Program-made: the position numbers and the translations under genes | The notes under the pieces: model-generated | What the model was told of the DNA's origin: nothing | Databases searched by the model: none | What the model saw: the letters and a program-made list of their open reading frames with translations, nothing else | Origin: Xiphydria camelus | Lineage: Eukaryota > Arthropoda > Insecta > Hymenoptera > Xiphydriidae | Assembly: GCA_963678675.1 (NCBI GenBank) | Contig: OY783191.1 | Location: forward strand, 23,373,368-23,437,367 | Length of the DNA: 64,000 nt | Direction of reading: 5' to 3' | Shown here: positions 10,309-21,045 of the stretch, piece by piece | Layout of the letters: the number at the start of each line of letters is the position of its first letter | How positions within the stretch are numbered: the stretch's first letter is position 1

Positions 10309-11482
10309 TGAGGGGTCTAGTTGCAAAACCGGCAAGCTCCATTTTGGCAAATTTTATAGGAGAGCTGAATTTTTCATAACTCGGTAACTAAATAACTTAA
10401 GTTTATTATTGTTGAACGAAAACAATCTCATATGTGTTCATATCACTTGATATTAAGCAGAAACCAGAATTTGCAATAAATTTTGAGTACTATGAGATTG
10501 AAAATTGGAGATTGCCAGTTTTGCAAGTAACATTTTGAAACTGCCGGTTTTGCAGCTTAGTTAACAAAATTATCGGTTTTGAAACTAACTTTTCTTGGCG
10601 TTTTATAAGAAATAGAGTAAAGATACAGTGCGATCAACTGAAATAAATATTTATTTTCCTTAGAATACAGTGGTAGGTTAATGTGGCTAACTGAAAATGG
10701 TACATAACTAAATAATCAGGTCTTCTATTTCAGCACACCCAGCTTCATCGCCTTCGACGATGTCTTCAGCATCTTCAGTGCGTCTTGCAGTGGCCAAAAC
10801 GTTTTTGAAAAATTCTAGTGCCTCCAGCGTTTGCCACTGATAAACCGTAATATTTGATCAACAGTTTCTCAACGTCTCTTAGTTTTGCAGTTGTAACAGG
10901 AACACCCTTTTCTATTATGTTAGGGTTGATGTTCTTTATGTTTTTGCAAGGTTTGCAAATGCTCTTGGCAATTCCTGCATCATTACGATAATGAAGCTCC
11001 CCTCGAACCAGAATATGTCGAGATTGACCCTAGATTAACGAGTTAAAATGATCGCGGTAATACTAATTACTAAGGATCGATAATCAGAATTCCGACCATC
11101 GTTTGTCGGAACAATATTGTTTGTTGTAATGGACGACTGTTGAAAGGATTTTTATTATTGTTGCACGCAGTACAAGTCAGGATGCTGCGCTTCCGAGCAG
11201 ACGAGTGACAAAATGACAGAAACATATGACTTCTGATTCAGAGCCGCGTCTGTTCCGATAGGTTGAAATGGAGATTGCCGTTTCTGAAACTCAACCGCGG
11301 TTGGAGATTGCCGGGTTTGCATCTAAACCGAAATTTTAACCTCATTTTTAAGTATAATTGAGCCGAATTTGCAGCCAAACGACACTACAAGTTGATCAGA
11401 ATTACAATAAGGAACACATTCCCGCCAATAACTCAATTTCGCCAAAAAGTAGAGATTGCCGGTTTTGCAACTAGACCCCTCA
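10309..11482. mobile_element. TA-flanked DNA transposon, 1.17 kb
   Basis: Inverted ends TGAGGGGTCTAGTTGCAAAA (10,309 and, inverted, to 11,482) are at least 27 bp long and flanked by TA at 10,307-10,308 and 11,483-11,484. Motifs AGATTGCCRG and GGTTTTGCA repeat several times inside both ends in mixed orientation, like transposase-binding sites. A degraded coding stretch lies on the minus strand (next entry). It inserted into the older Kolobok-like element. Confidence 0.8.
10705..11020 (-). pseudogene. Degraded coding relic in TA element
   Basis: Reading the minus strand gives CKPCKNIKNINPNIIEKGVP and TTAKLRDVEKLLIKYYG in one frame. After a frame change follow LEALEFFKNVLATARRTEDA and an acidic tail ending EIEDLII. 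The CxxC and acidic C-terminus suggest the end of a transposase-like protein, but I do not recognise the family. Frame change and missing start mark it as a relic. Confidence 0.4.
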
Positions 11483-12198
11483 TATTATCTATCATTCTTT
11501 CGTAAATACGAGTATACTCGGGATTTTAATATAACCTTCCCTCAATATTATATAATTACCTCTTACATTAATAAATTAATGAAATTACTGGTTACAAAAA
11601 TCTACATTCATAATAAAGTTTGAAATTTAGCAATAAAAAATTTGAAAAATATGGACAATCTTTTACAAAATAATTGTTAAGTTAACCGATTAAGTTCAAA
11701 ATGACAACTTTTGTATTCGTTGTCACTGCATTGCAGTCCAGTTGGCACTTTAATACAAGAGAAAGAAAAGTATTCTAAGTCTATTAGTCTCGGGTTTGAA
11801 TCGTAGCGCCGTCTGACCTCCCCTCTAACGTCACGCGCTGTTGCCACGTTTTCCCCTATTTGCCCCAAAAATCCGTTTTCTCGGCACCTTTTATTAAATT
11901 ACACAAAAACTACTAAGTGAAATTCGTTTAAACTGTGCAGGGTAGAAGTTTATAACTACATGCAAAATAAAACGTTTTCTTTAGCATTTCTTCCATTTTA
12001 AAAGCCAATATTATTACTATCAAATCATCGGCCCATAAGGCTCCATGTTAATCAGTGACTTTTCAAACATGAATAACAAAAAAACGACTAAGTGAATTTA
12101 TTTCAAATTTTCACAGTAGCGTTCTGATGAAGTGAAGATTATAAGAAAAAAAATCTTAGTAATTGGTCCATTTTCATTTCACTGATGTTCCTCCTTAA

Positions 12199-12577
12199 TA
12201 TCTCTGGAAGTTGAAGCAACAGTTATTGGCAAAAATCGGACACCGATTTTTAAATACTTGAGGAATCTCATCGAAGAAACCCGAATGATTATTTCTTATC
12301 ACTTCTACGCATTATTTATCATTATTTATAAATTAACGATTTCGAGGTTAGATGCTTCGATCTCCCGAATTGACAGCTACTGGAAGATCAGACGTTTGCC
12401 ACTTCTCGCTCGGCTCGTAAGACCGCAGCGCACTCTCCCGAAACCAATTCTAATCCGGCCAAATGTCAGGGAAATTCAAAAGTTGGAGTTTTTGCCATCG
12501 GACATACTCTTTACTCTTCCAATGACCGCGACGAATTATTTCATAGCATGTAAAGATACCACTTATCACAGTATATA
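12199..12577. repeat. Host repeat segment left of palindrome U
   Basis: Positions 12,199-12,230 continue block T's flank (GGAAGTTGAAGCAAC, as at 59,636). Positions 12,334-12,377 hold the shared core CGAGGTTAGATGCTTCGATC. Positions 12,510-12,577 match 38,950-39,012, the uninterrupted copy into which U did not insert. No coding signal. Confidence 0.6.
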
Positions 12578-14752
12578 CAGGGTCAGTCGCACTATACACG
12601 CCAGCAAATGGGTTGCATATCGCTCGGCGCTTAGGAGATACCGACAATTCCTGTAATTTAATGGTAATTTCGTTAGCCCGGACTCAAACCCCGATAGCCC
12701 GGACTCAAACCAAAGAGTGGTATCAATTTGAAAAACATCGGCTAACTTTTAGTGTAGGTGGTGGGTACTCCGAAAAATGTGACAGCTGTTTGTGTTTTTA
12801 TTATTAATAAATAGAAACCGTGCTATTTTTCTGTAGTCATTAATCGATCATAGACAGCAGAAAAGGAGTCGAAATGCAATCAGATAAGTTAATTTCTGAA
12901 TTACTTCATTTAACCTCATTTTGATAACCTATAAAGAATACATATCTTTGTGGTCACTTCTTTTTTTCTTTCAGCATTGCATATGAGGACGGGACGAACT
13001 CTTTGAGGACTAAGCGGAGTTAATCTTTTTACATATTGAAGAATCCAAGTCGTGGGAGAAGAACAAAAACATTGGAGTAACTACAATATCGGGGTAACTA
13101 TAATACTTTATTTCTATTTTTTTCTCATCGGTGCTTGCCCTCTGCCTTCCTACTACAAGTTTCGATTTATGTACTAAATTTTATTTTATTTTTAGTTCAT
13201 CGCCTCCACTCCATCGCCTTCGACTGCATACTTCTTCTACCCAGTGAGGATTTCTCACGGACCAATAGTGGGCGTTGTGATTATTCAGTAATCCTCCGTT
13301 GTAGAATTTCGATTCATCTGTGAACAAATCTTCTGACGAACGAGGGATCGTCCACTTGCCGTTACAAAAACCAGTCGGAATAGTTCATTCGTCAAGCTGG
13401 ATCTAGCTAATTGTACGCTGAAACATGCCCAAGTCGTATTCAGCCTTGAGAAGATTTATTTTCAATATTGGACCAAAGGTACGGCAATCCAGCAGTCTCA
13501 TAACCGACAGAAATTACGAAAGTGAGATTTATGTTAAATTATCTTAACAAATATTTAATTAAGAAATTACATCCCATAAAATACGTCTTTACAAGTAATT
13601 TTTCTGATATTCTTGCGATATTTTGCAATATTTTTGAACACTACCCTATGTTAGAAATATATCTTTCTCGATAAATTCACAAAGTTGCAAAACGTTATAG
13701 AACCATTTTGGAATCATTACATTGAAAGATACAGCTCGATAAGACAGCTCGATAATATTATACTTGTCAGAGCTGAATTATATATGTGATTTCTGTAATT
13801 ATTTTAGAAAGACCTGAAAGAATACGAGAGCAGTGGAACATCCTCTCCTAGAGAGAATAAATAAGACTATAAGAAATAGAAAAGAATTTTCATCCTTTTA
13901 AAATGAAGTATATACATGCACCGGAGAAAGCAGATCCAGCTCGACGAATGAACTATTCCGACTGGTTTTTGGAACGGCAAGTGGACGATCCCTCGTTCGT
14001 CAGAAGATTTTGTTCACAGATGAATCGAAATTCTACAACGAAGGATTAGTGAATAATCACAACGCCCACTATTGGTCCGTGAGAAATCCTCACTGGGTAG
14101 AAGAAGTCGAAGGCGATGGAGTGGAGGCGATGAACTAAAAATAAAATAAAATTTAGTATATAAATCGAAACTTGTAGTAGGAAGGCAGAGGGCAAGCACC
14201 GATGAGAAAAAAATAGAAATAAAGTATTATAGTTACCCCGATATTGTAGTTACTCCGATGTTTTTGTTCTTCTCCCACGACTTGGATTCTCCAATATGTA
14301 GAAAGATTAATTCCGCTTAGTCCTCAAAGAGTTCGTCCCGTCCTCATATGCAATGCTGAAAGAAAAAAAGAAGTGACCACAAAGATATGTATTCTTTATA
14401 GGTTATAAAAATGAGGTCAAATGAAGTAATTCAGAAATTAACTTATCTGATTGCATTTCGACTCCTTTTCTGTTGTCTATGTTCGATGAATGACTACAGA
14501 AAAATACCACGGCTTCTATTTATTAATAATAAAAACACAAACAGCTGTCACATTTTTCGGAGCACCCATCATCTACACTAAAAGTTAGCCGATGTTTTTC
14601 AAATTGATACGTCTCTTTGGTTTGAGTCCGGGCTATCGGGGTTTGAGTCCGGGCTAACGAAATTACCATTAAATTACAGGAATCGTCGGTATCTCCTAAG
14701 CGCCGAGCGATATGCAACCCATTTGCTGGCGTGTATAGTGCGACTGACCCTG
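12578..14752. mobile_element. Palindrome U: mariner-like element with ~830-bp inverted repeats
   Basis: Ends CAGGGTCAGTCGCACTATAC and the inverse, flanked by TA at 12,576-12,577 and 14,753-14,754; the empty site is at 39,008-39,015. The arms (12,578-13,400 and 13,935-14,752) are long inverted copies and a ~530-bp loop separates them. The arms encode, outward-reading in each, a mariner-type transposase piece (ILFTDES, NHNAHYWSVRNPHW). Partial copies lie at 28,485-29,465 and 58,731-59,625. TA target and catalytic fragment place it in Tc1/mariner. Confidence 0.85.
13930..14138 (+). pseudogene. Mariner-like transposase catalytic fragment
   Basis: The translated pieces ADPARRMNYSDWFLERQVDD and ILFTDESKFYNEGLVNNHNA then HYWSVRNPHWVEEVE match the mariner-family block W...I..DP.F....LFTDE..F...G..N.HN.HYW...NPHW. 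The first catalytic Asp (TDE) is present. The two pieces are in different frames, so one base is missing near 13,998. The arm at 13,190-13,390 holds the same sequence inverted. Nothing of the second and third catalytic residues is found nearby. Confidence 0.75.
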
Positions 14753-14754
14753 TA

Positions 14755-15049
14755 TGAATGTTGTTACATATATTGACTCGAGACGTTGGAATAGTTTTAA
14801 GAAATCCTTTTGCATGCACCGCTGAAATTTCGCCCTTACTCGTAAATAAATTTCCAGCACAACATCGATATTTCGCTGCACTTGTGTTCTTCTGGGACTA
14901 CCTAAAATAATTATAAAAACCCTATATAATTCAGCCCTAACAAGAACAATCTTATCGAGCTGTACCTTATCGAGGAGATCTTTCGACTTAATGATTCCGA
15001 AATATTTCTATGATGTTTTCCAACATTCGCGAATTTATCGATAAATATA
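14755..15049 (-). pseudogene. Mariner-derived host repeat, C-terminal-like relic
   Basis: The minus-strand frame at 14,763-14,880 reads VLEIYLRVRAKFQRCMQKDF, resembling the helix near the C-terminus of mariner-type transposases (L..V...F..R...C). It is the right flank of U and continues after the foldback at 15,789. The same region is found inverted at 40,980-41,180. Confidence 0.4.
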
Positions 15050-15788
15050 CAGTGTGTGTCAAATGTCTGGAGCAATGGGAAAACCAGAAAATTCTGGGGA
15101 AAACGCTCGGACATGTTAATCACTATTTTTTGGGGGAACAATTTTAGTGTATTCAGTTGCTCAAAAATGTGACGTGTGGTGGCGCTGCAGGCCTTAGGTC
15201 GAATTTTTCAAATTGCATGTGGTATTTTTTATTGCATATTCTGAAAGGTGAGGCTTTTCTGAGTATTTTGGTATGCCATGTGTGGGGGGTTGATACATGA
15301 ATTTTTTGAGAAATTTTGAAAAAACTGATGCGGTTTTAAACCAACGCGTTTCAAGGTTCCGCTTGCTCCGCCTGGTAGAGTGGCCGAGGAGTGGGGGAAA
15401 CGCCTATTCGCAGAAGAGGGCCAATGCGCAGGGCAACTTCGTCTCCACTGCAGTAGCTGATGGGAGAAGTAAGCGGAACCTTCAAACGCGCTGGTTTAAA
15501 ACCGCATCAGTTTTTTCAAAATTTCTCAAAAAATTCATGTATCAACCCCCCACACATGGCATACCAAAATACTCAGAAAAGCCTCACCTTTCAGAATATG
15601 CAATAAAAAAATACCACATGCACAATTTGAAAAATTCGACCTAAGGCCTGCAGCGCCACCACACGTCACATTTTTGAGCAACCGAATACAATAAAATTTT
15701 TCCCCCAAAAAATAGTGATTGACGTGTCCGAGCGTTTTCCCCAGAATTTTCTGGGGTTCCCATTGCTCCAGACATTTAACTCACACTG
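15050..15788. mobile_element. Tc1-like foldback element, CAGTGTG ends
   Basis: Tips CAGTGTGTGTCAAATGTC and CAGTGTGAGTTAAATGTC (inverted), flanked by TA at 15,048-15,049 and 15,789-15,790. Arms are about 310 bp with a ~110-bp loop that holds AACGCCTATTCGCAGAAG. The uninterrupted host copy is at 41,020-41,050. CAGTG tips and TA duplication fit Tc1-type MITEs. The 115-codon frame at 15,297-15,644 spans the palindrome and is not a gene. Confidence 0.85.
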
Positions 15789-15884
15789 TATATTTCTATA
15801 TATACGGTAATGTTCACGAATATTGTAAAATATTGTAGGAATGTTACAGAAATGTTACTTGCAAAAACGTGCTTTGTGGGGTGT

Positions 15885-16375
15885 AAATGATGATATTTTT
15901 TGTAATTTCCATCGCTACACTAGAGGCGAAGAAGAGATGAAATAGAAGTGAGGTATATGTACACTTCACGTTTGACAGGTCGGTATATATTATAAATTGG
16001 AACTTGTGATAGTATAATACGAAAAAGGAAATATATCGATAAAGAGAAAAAATAAATAAAGTAGTTACTCCATTATTGTAATCCGATTCCATTGTATCCC
16101 TTATTTTTCTGCCACGACTTTGATTGTTGATAGTAGATGGATCAACCAATGCATTTGATTTCTCTTCACTATTAACGATAAAAGTCGTGGCAGAAAAGTA
16201 AGGGACACAATGGAATTGGATTACAATAATGTAGTAACTACTTTATTATTATTTTTCCTTTATCGATATATTTCCTCTTTCGTATTATACTATCAGAGAA
16301 GTTCCAATTTATATACCAACCTATCAAACATGAAGTGTACATGGAAGTGTACGTGAAGTGTAAGGAATAAACCTC
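15885..16375. repeat. Block V copy 1: palindrome
   Basis: Two ~230-bp arms meet near 16,160 (GTAGATGGATCAACCAA). Arm motifs: GTCGTGGCAGAAAARTAAGG, TACAATAATGKAGTAACTAC, TTTATCGATATATTTCCTCT, and CACTTCACGTTTGACAGG. The arm recurs, alternating in orientation, at 39,530-40,935 and 42,015-42,495. ORFs in it are shadows. Confidence 0.75.
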
Positions 16376-17040
16376 GACGAGTATTCGGGCTGTGGCATGC
16401 ACTCGAGACAGCAGATCCAGCTTGCCGAATGAACTAATGCAACTGGTTCTTGGAACAACAAGTGGATGATCCATCGTTCGAAAGAAACCCCCTCGGGTTC
16501 GCATACGATCTGTAACAAATTGTAAATAACAATCATATGGGGTTTTTATAATTATTTTAGGAAGTCCCAGAAGAAAACAGGTGCAGTAAAATATCGATGC
16601 TGTGCTAGAAAGAATAAGGAATAACCCTCGAACCCTAATCGGTATCAGTGATTCCTCACTGACTGTCGTTACAACGGAGACGAAGAACAGATGAAATAGA
16701 AGTGAGGTACATGTACACTTCAGGTTTGACAGGTCGCTGTGTAAATTGGAACCTGTAATAGTACGAAAGAGGAAATATATCGATAGAGAAAAAATAATGA
16801 TAAAGTAATTACTTGATTGTTGTGATCCAATTCCATTGCATCTCCTATTTTTCTCCCACGGCTTTAATTGTGATAGAGAAGAAAAGCCATCGATTCGCCT
16901 CGTGCTCGCATGACGCTGAAACAAAAAATAGGATTATCACAAAGATAATTGTCCTTCCATCGAAAGTGAGGTTAAAACTGTCAGATGGTAATTAAACTTA
17001 TCTGATGGCAATTCTTCTGAGATACTGCCGTCTCCTTTCC
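16376..17040 (+). pseudogene. Mariner-like transposase relic, scrambled
   Basis: The plus strand at 16,400-16,510 reads CNWFLEQQVDDPSFERNPLG, the mariner-type block seen also in U. The minus strand near 16,570-16,660 reads VLERIRNNPRTLIGISDSSL, like the N-terminal helix-turn-helix of the same family (V...I..NP..S.R.IS...). The pieces lie on opposite strands, so the unit has been rearranged. Copies: 41,100-41,430, 41,720-41,990, 42,520-42,800. Confidence 0.6.
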
Positions 17041-17775
17041 TGCTCTTTATGCACAGGCAACCAGAGAAACACAGCACTGCATCCGTTCCCTATCTCGATT
17101 ATCGAAAAAAATACAAACGATTATTAAACTATACGGAGCGTCTGTCACCATTCACCACTATTGAGATTCACAACTCCGATTACACTGAATTTTTACATTT
17201 TATTAACAAGCGCGTCCGAGGATCGAAATAAACGCGAGGTTAATCGTTTCGCGAATGGAAATATTTTATTAACTTTGAAAATACCCAACATTTAAGGAAT
17301 ATATTCTCTCACACACTCTCACATACATTTGATGGTGTATGCGTGTGGCCGCATCTGTGTACACATTTCCGATCATGGCCGACTATCCCCGAAGGTAGGC
17401 GGAATTTTTGTGAGAATTTGACATATATATATCGCCCGAGAAATCGGATTCTCGACTTTTAGGCGCAAGGGGCGTGTCTTCGCGTTGCTAAGGAAGAATC
17501 TCTGTTAATATGTAACTTATAACATTTATTCTGGTCTCTATCAATAAAGAATAGTCAATTTATATGGCGTAACTAAGCATAGTTTTGGTTATAACCGTAT
17601 ATTTATTGAGAAAATTCGATGTAAAATTTGAGGGGTGCAGGGGGCAGACATTTGTGGTGTAAGGAGACACGGGTGCGCTCGCGACATCAGCGCTGTCGTG
17701 TCTGAGCGCGAAACTACTTGAACGAACATGCCGCGAGGCACTGCCGTGTCTCTTGATACCGACAAAGCCCGGCCG
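17041..17775. repeat. Block X copy 1
   Basis: A ~730-bp repeat starting CAACCAGAGAAACACAGCAC and ending near GACACTGCCGTGTCTCTTGA. The site ACTGCATCCG at 17,076-17,085 is the uninterrupted target of E4. Copies: 30,170-30,900, 43,180-43,217 plus 44,459-45,147, and 56,200-56,960 (inverted). No coding signal; short frames here are chance. Confidence 0.7.
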
Positions 17776-18426
17776 AAAAGGTAAATGTCTAGACCCTCTC
17801 GTAGGTATGAGCGCTTTTTTCTGTACCGACATTCACAAGACTCGAGCACCGTCGGCAAATATTGCCGGAGGTACGTAACTGTCGCTTGTTGCGTTTCTTA
17901 CGGGCCACGCGGTATAATCACTAATTAATTGAAATAGTTGAAACCACAAAGTAGGAATTAAATGATTGTCGTCTATAAATGAAATATGTATACAAAAGGT
18001 TAAAAGTATTCCGTACATTTACACTTACCAGCGGCATGTGATTCCATTGTAGGTATACTAGGTTATGGAAGTCACAAATTGTTGTCTAGTTATATTAGAA
18101 ATTGTAGTGAACGCGTTGTTAAATACTGAAAACAGTAGAAAGTTTTACGTTCTGGAGATAGAAGCGTCTGACCTCGGAATTGTGATTGTGTGAAGAATGG
18201 AAAGTACTCACCGTTACTCTGAAAATCACGATTTCGAGGTTAGACACTCCGATCTCTCGAATTGACAGCGACTGTAACTACCGACTCGACTTGTACCGGT
18301 ATGAATACCGACCAAGCCCGGCCGAAGGTAAATGTGAAGATCCTGCACCGAGCTCACACGAACACACACTAATGTCGTTAACAGTTCCCCCACCACTTCC
18401 ATGAAATCACTCCGTCGCGAGCCTAA
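17776..18426. repeat. Inverted twin of block P
   Basis: Reverse complement of 3,078-3,777, including the CCGCGTGGCCCGTAAG tip at its other end (17,905-17,925), the 19-nt ATG exon (18,047-18,029 on minus) with GTAAGT, and the core CGAGGTTAGACACTCCGATC. It abuts the hairpin element that starts at 18,427. Confidence 0.75.
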
Positions 18427-18762
18427 AGATGTTTACACATCAAAAACAATGCTGCGTGGAAGTCGTGTGGGTGTATTCGGTTACAGACACAATTATTAAA
18501 AAAATGATCGTCTTTTTCTAATAACTTCATTTAACCGAATATACCCACATCACTTCCACGCAACATTGTTCTGCCAGATGTTAACACATCAATTAGATAT
18601 CTCTTCCTTGCAATCACATACTGTTTCACATGGTTCGAAGGAAGAGATATCTAATTGATGTGTTAACATCTGGCAGAACAATGTTGCGTGGAAGTGATGC
18701 GGGTATATTCGGTTAAATGAAGTTATTAGAAAAAGACGATCATTTTTGATGTGTAAACATCT
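18427..18762. mobile_element. Hairpin element bounded by AGATGTTTACACATC
   Basis: Both ends are AGATGTTTACACATCAAAAA (20 bp, the right one inverted), a tip that is itself a palindrome. The inside is the innermost hairpin of block Q (18,503-18,748, arms ~105 bp). No target duplication could be fixed. The 14-bp tip is found about twelve times in the window, which suggests it marks borders of this family. Confidence 0.6.
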
Positions 18763-18899
18763 ATGCTATGGCTCTGCGGTACGACCTTCCTGGGAAATTG
18801 AGCGTCAGACGTAAGTCATGTAGATGTGACTGCGTCAGTGTGTGTGTGGCGCTACTGTGCATACTATTCGCGCAAGCTGGATTATCTCAACGGGAAAAC

Positions 18900-19508
18900 A
18901 TTTTAGAGAAAAATGTTTAATACAAAACTTTAAGGATTTTCCCTTGGCTACCCAAAGTGGTCGTATTGGATTTGACCTTGACCGTGACCTTTAAGGTAAT
19001 ATCAAATGCCTTCCTAAACCGTTCATCCGATTGCGATGAAACTTTGGGGAATGGTTGGACGCATGCCCGCGAAGGTTTCTGGGTTAGTAAATCTTATACA
19101 GGGTGTTCAAAAAGTACCGGTACGGATGATTATTATGCCTTCCTAAACCGTTCATCATATTGCGATGAAACTTTGGGGAATGGTTGGACGCATGCCCGCG
19201 AAGGTTTCTGATTAGTAAATCTTATACAGGGTGTTCAAAAAGTCGAACTATACTTGACCTAAATTTGACCTCCACTGACAATAAAGGTAACATGAAAAAA
19301 AATGGTCAAGGGCACATTTGAATGTGAAAAAAAATTAATTTGACCTTGATATAACCTTGAAGGTGATGGTCAAGGTCAAATCCAATATGACCATTGCGTA
19401 GCCCGGGAAAAATACTAAAAGTTTTGTATTAAAAATGTATTTAAACAATGGTGGACGGACAAAATCAATCCACAATCTACCCGTGCGAAGCCGGGACGGG
19501 CTGCTAGT
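18900..19508 (+). mobile_element. Helitron-like repeat with internal tandem units
   Basis: The sequence ends CCCGTGCGAAGCCGGGACGG then GCTGCTAG|T, a short hairpin plus CTAG as in insect Helitron 3' ends. A twin at 54,546-54,808 has TTAG instead. However, both copies stay alike for another ~155 bp after CTAG, so the true terminus is uncertain. Inverted segments 18,908-18,985 and 19,365-19,435 flank the tandem array. Positions 18,763-18,900 are unassigned. Confidence 0.5.
18999..19245 (+). repeat. 128-bp tandem repeat, two units
   Basis: Units contain CTTATACAGGGTGTTCAAAA, CCTTCCTAAACCGTTCATCC and GGAATGGTTGGACGCATGCC. The paralogous array at 54,125-54,545 has three full units and a part, so copy number differs between paralogs. 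Confidence 0.85.
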
Positions 19509-20170
19509 AAGTTATAAATCTAATATAATAATAATAAATATTTTATTATAGAAAAAATTAAACTTCTTTATGTCGAACTACGACGTCATATTCCCCAATT
19601 AAACTCGGACAGCAGATAATTGTAAGATGTTTACACATCCTCCGTGAGTACAACGGCACTCACACCTTTTTTTAAAATAATTGTGTCTGTAACCGAATAC
19701 ACCCACACGACTTCCACGCAGCATTGTTTTTTTAATTTTTTAATAATTGCCTGTAACTGAATACACCCACATGACTTCCACGTAACATTGTTATTATTAT
19801 ATATGGCAAAAACCGATCAAAAGAAATAAACTTCTTGATGAGGGGTGGTGGAGTAGGAGGAAGAAGTAGTGGCGGAGGAGGAGGAGGAGAAGGAGGAGGA
19901 CATAAGTTGTCGTAGTTTTTTCCGGCATTGTAATAGAAGCCGACGATATGTTATAATCTGCTCGGTTGCTCGGCTGGTTTGCACCGCACCGATCGACTTA
20001 CTTAATAAAAGTTAAGTTAAATTAACCTCATAGATTATTAGATAATTGAAATTGAATACCTATACCTTTCTTGTACAGCGAAATGTAATGTACGGAAAAG
20101 TATTCCACCAATTTAGTCTAAAACCTCATAGATTCTTAAGATAATATTACTTCTGTTACCTGTAGTTTAA
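19509..20170. other. Repeat remnants, no gene
   Basis: Positions 19,509-19,675 match 54,810-54,965 and include GATGTTTACACATC. Positions 19,680-19,790 are pieces of block Q arms. A GGA-rich run is at 19,838-19,903. The motif AAAGTTAAGTTAAATTAA near 20,008 recurs at 20,349. No reading frame of note. Confidence 0.5.
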
Positions 20171-20373
20171 TATTAATTTAACTTAACTTTCATTAAGTAA
20201 TAATCAGGCCAAAAAAAACAAAAATCACTACACGTCTGACGTTCCGGTTCCTCTTCGGAGACGCAATGGAGGATTCGTTCGAAAAGGAACCGAAACGTCA
20301 GACGTGTAGTGACATTTGTTGTTTTTAGGCCTGATCATTACCTAATAAAAGTTAAGTTAAATTAATCTCATAG
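20171..20373. repeat. Hairpin repeat, ~88-bp arms
   Basis: Arms pair ACTACACGTCTGACGTTCCG with its inverse around a short loop (TCTTCGGAGACGCAATGGAG). The outer parts TTAATTTAACTTAACTTT and the inverse extend the pairing. No target duplication is clear; no coding. Confidence 0.7.
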
Positions 20374-21045
20374 ATTATTGAATAATCGAAATTGAATAAG
20401 TCACCCATCTAATTCACGGGGTTCCGTAAACCTAGTGATAGTCAAGTAGTAACAAAAAATTTTACTTGTCTTAGTAGGTATTATACATTTTTTTCTAAAT
20501 TTGTAATGCTATTGCTATGTGTTGTAACACAATTTCAATTATTAATAAAATATAAAAATGTAATTCTAACCTCAAATGTTCTCCATTACCGACAACGCAA
20601 CCTTGTCCCAAACGCCATAGTCTACCTTGAAACAAGCTTGCACAGCATACTGTCACAACACTGAGGGCCGGTTTTACCAACACGGTATAAACGCCGTATA
20701 GCGCTATACTGAGAATAACCAGTACGCAAGCGTTTTACCACGATGGTATAAGTCTGGAATAGGATAAACTTTGGAATAAATGCAGGGATAGCTTATCCGG
20801 CAGTGTTTCAGCGCTGGATAAGCTAGCTGTCCTCGGTATAACCTAACTTTTTGTGTGCGTCTTTATTCTTCCGTGACAGAATCATAGTAATTGTTATTAG
20901 TTGTGAAGTGGAATTGATTGATGTGCCAGTTTTCCAATCATCATCTGATGATGAACTTGACGTCTTACAAAGAATAAGAAATGCTAGGAAAATTCGTGCC
21001 CGGTAAGTAAATAAAGGATACCTATATCTACTAATTTATAACCAA

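Larger units (their letters stand above)
7379..12194 (+). mobile_element. Kolobok-like DNA transposon, 4.8 kb
   Basis: Exact 14-bp inverted ends GGAGGAACATCAGT (7,379-7,392 and 12,181-12,194) are flanked by TTAA at 7,375-7,378 and 12,195-12,198. The unfilled site survives at 59,641-59,662, where the two flanks (TGCAGTAATA and GGAAGTTGAAGCAAC) are joined through one TTAA. The element carries a spliced transposase gene on the plus strand. TTAA duplication plus a 'Mutator-like' transposase domain points to the Kolobok superfamily, by inference. It was later invaded by a retroposed piece (10,023-10,308) and a TA-flanked element (10,309-11,482). The right-hand 700 bp (11,483-12,194) shows no gene. 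Confidence 0.85.

Noticed and set aside
15297..15644. 115-codon frame
   Set aside because: It lies across both arms of the Tc1-like foldback, so its ends mirror each other; not a gene.
16238..16924. 228-codon minus-strand frame
   Set aside because: It crosses unrelated repeat blocks (V, mariner relic), and the same stretches are open or closed at random in the copies.
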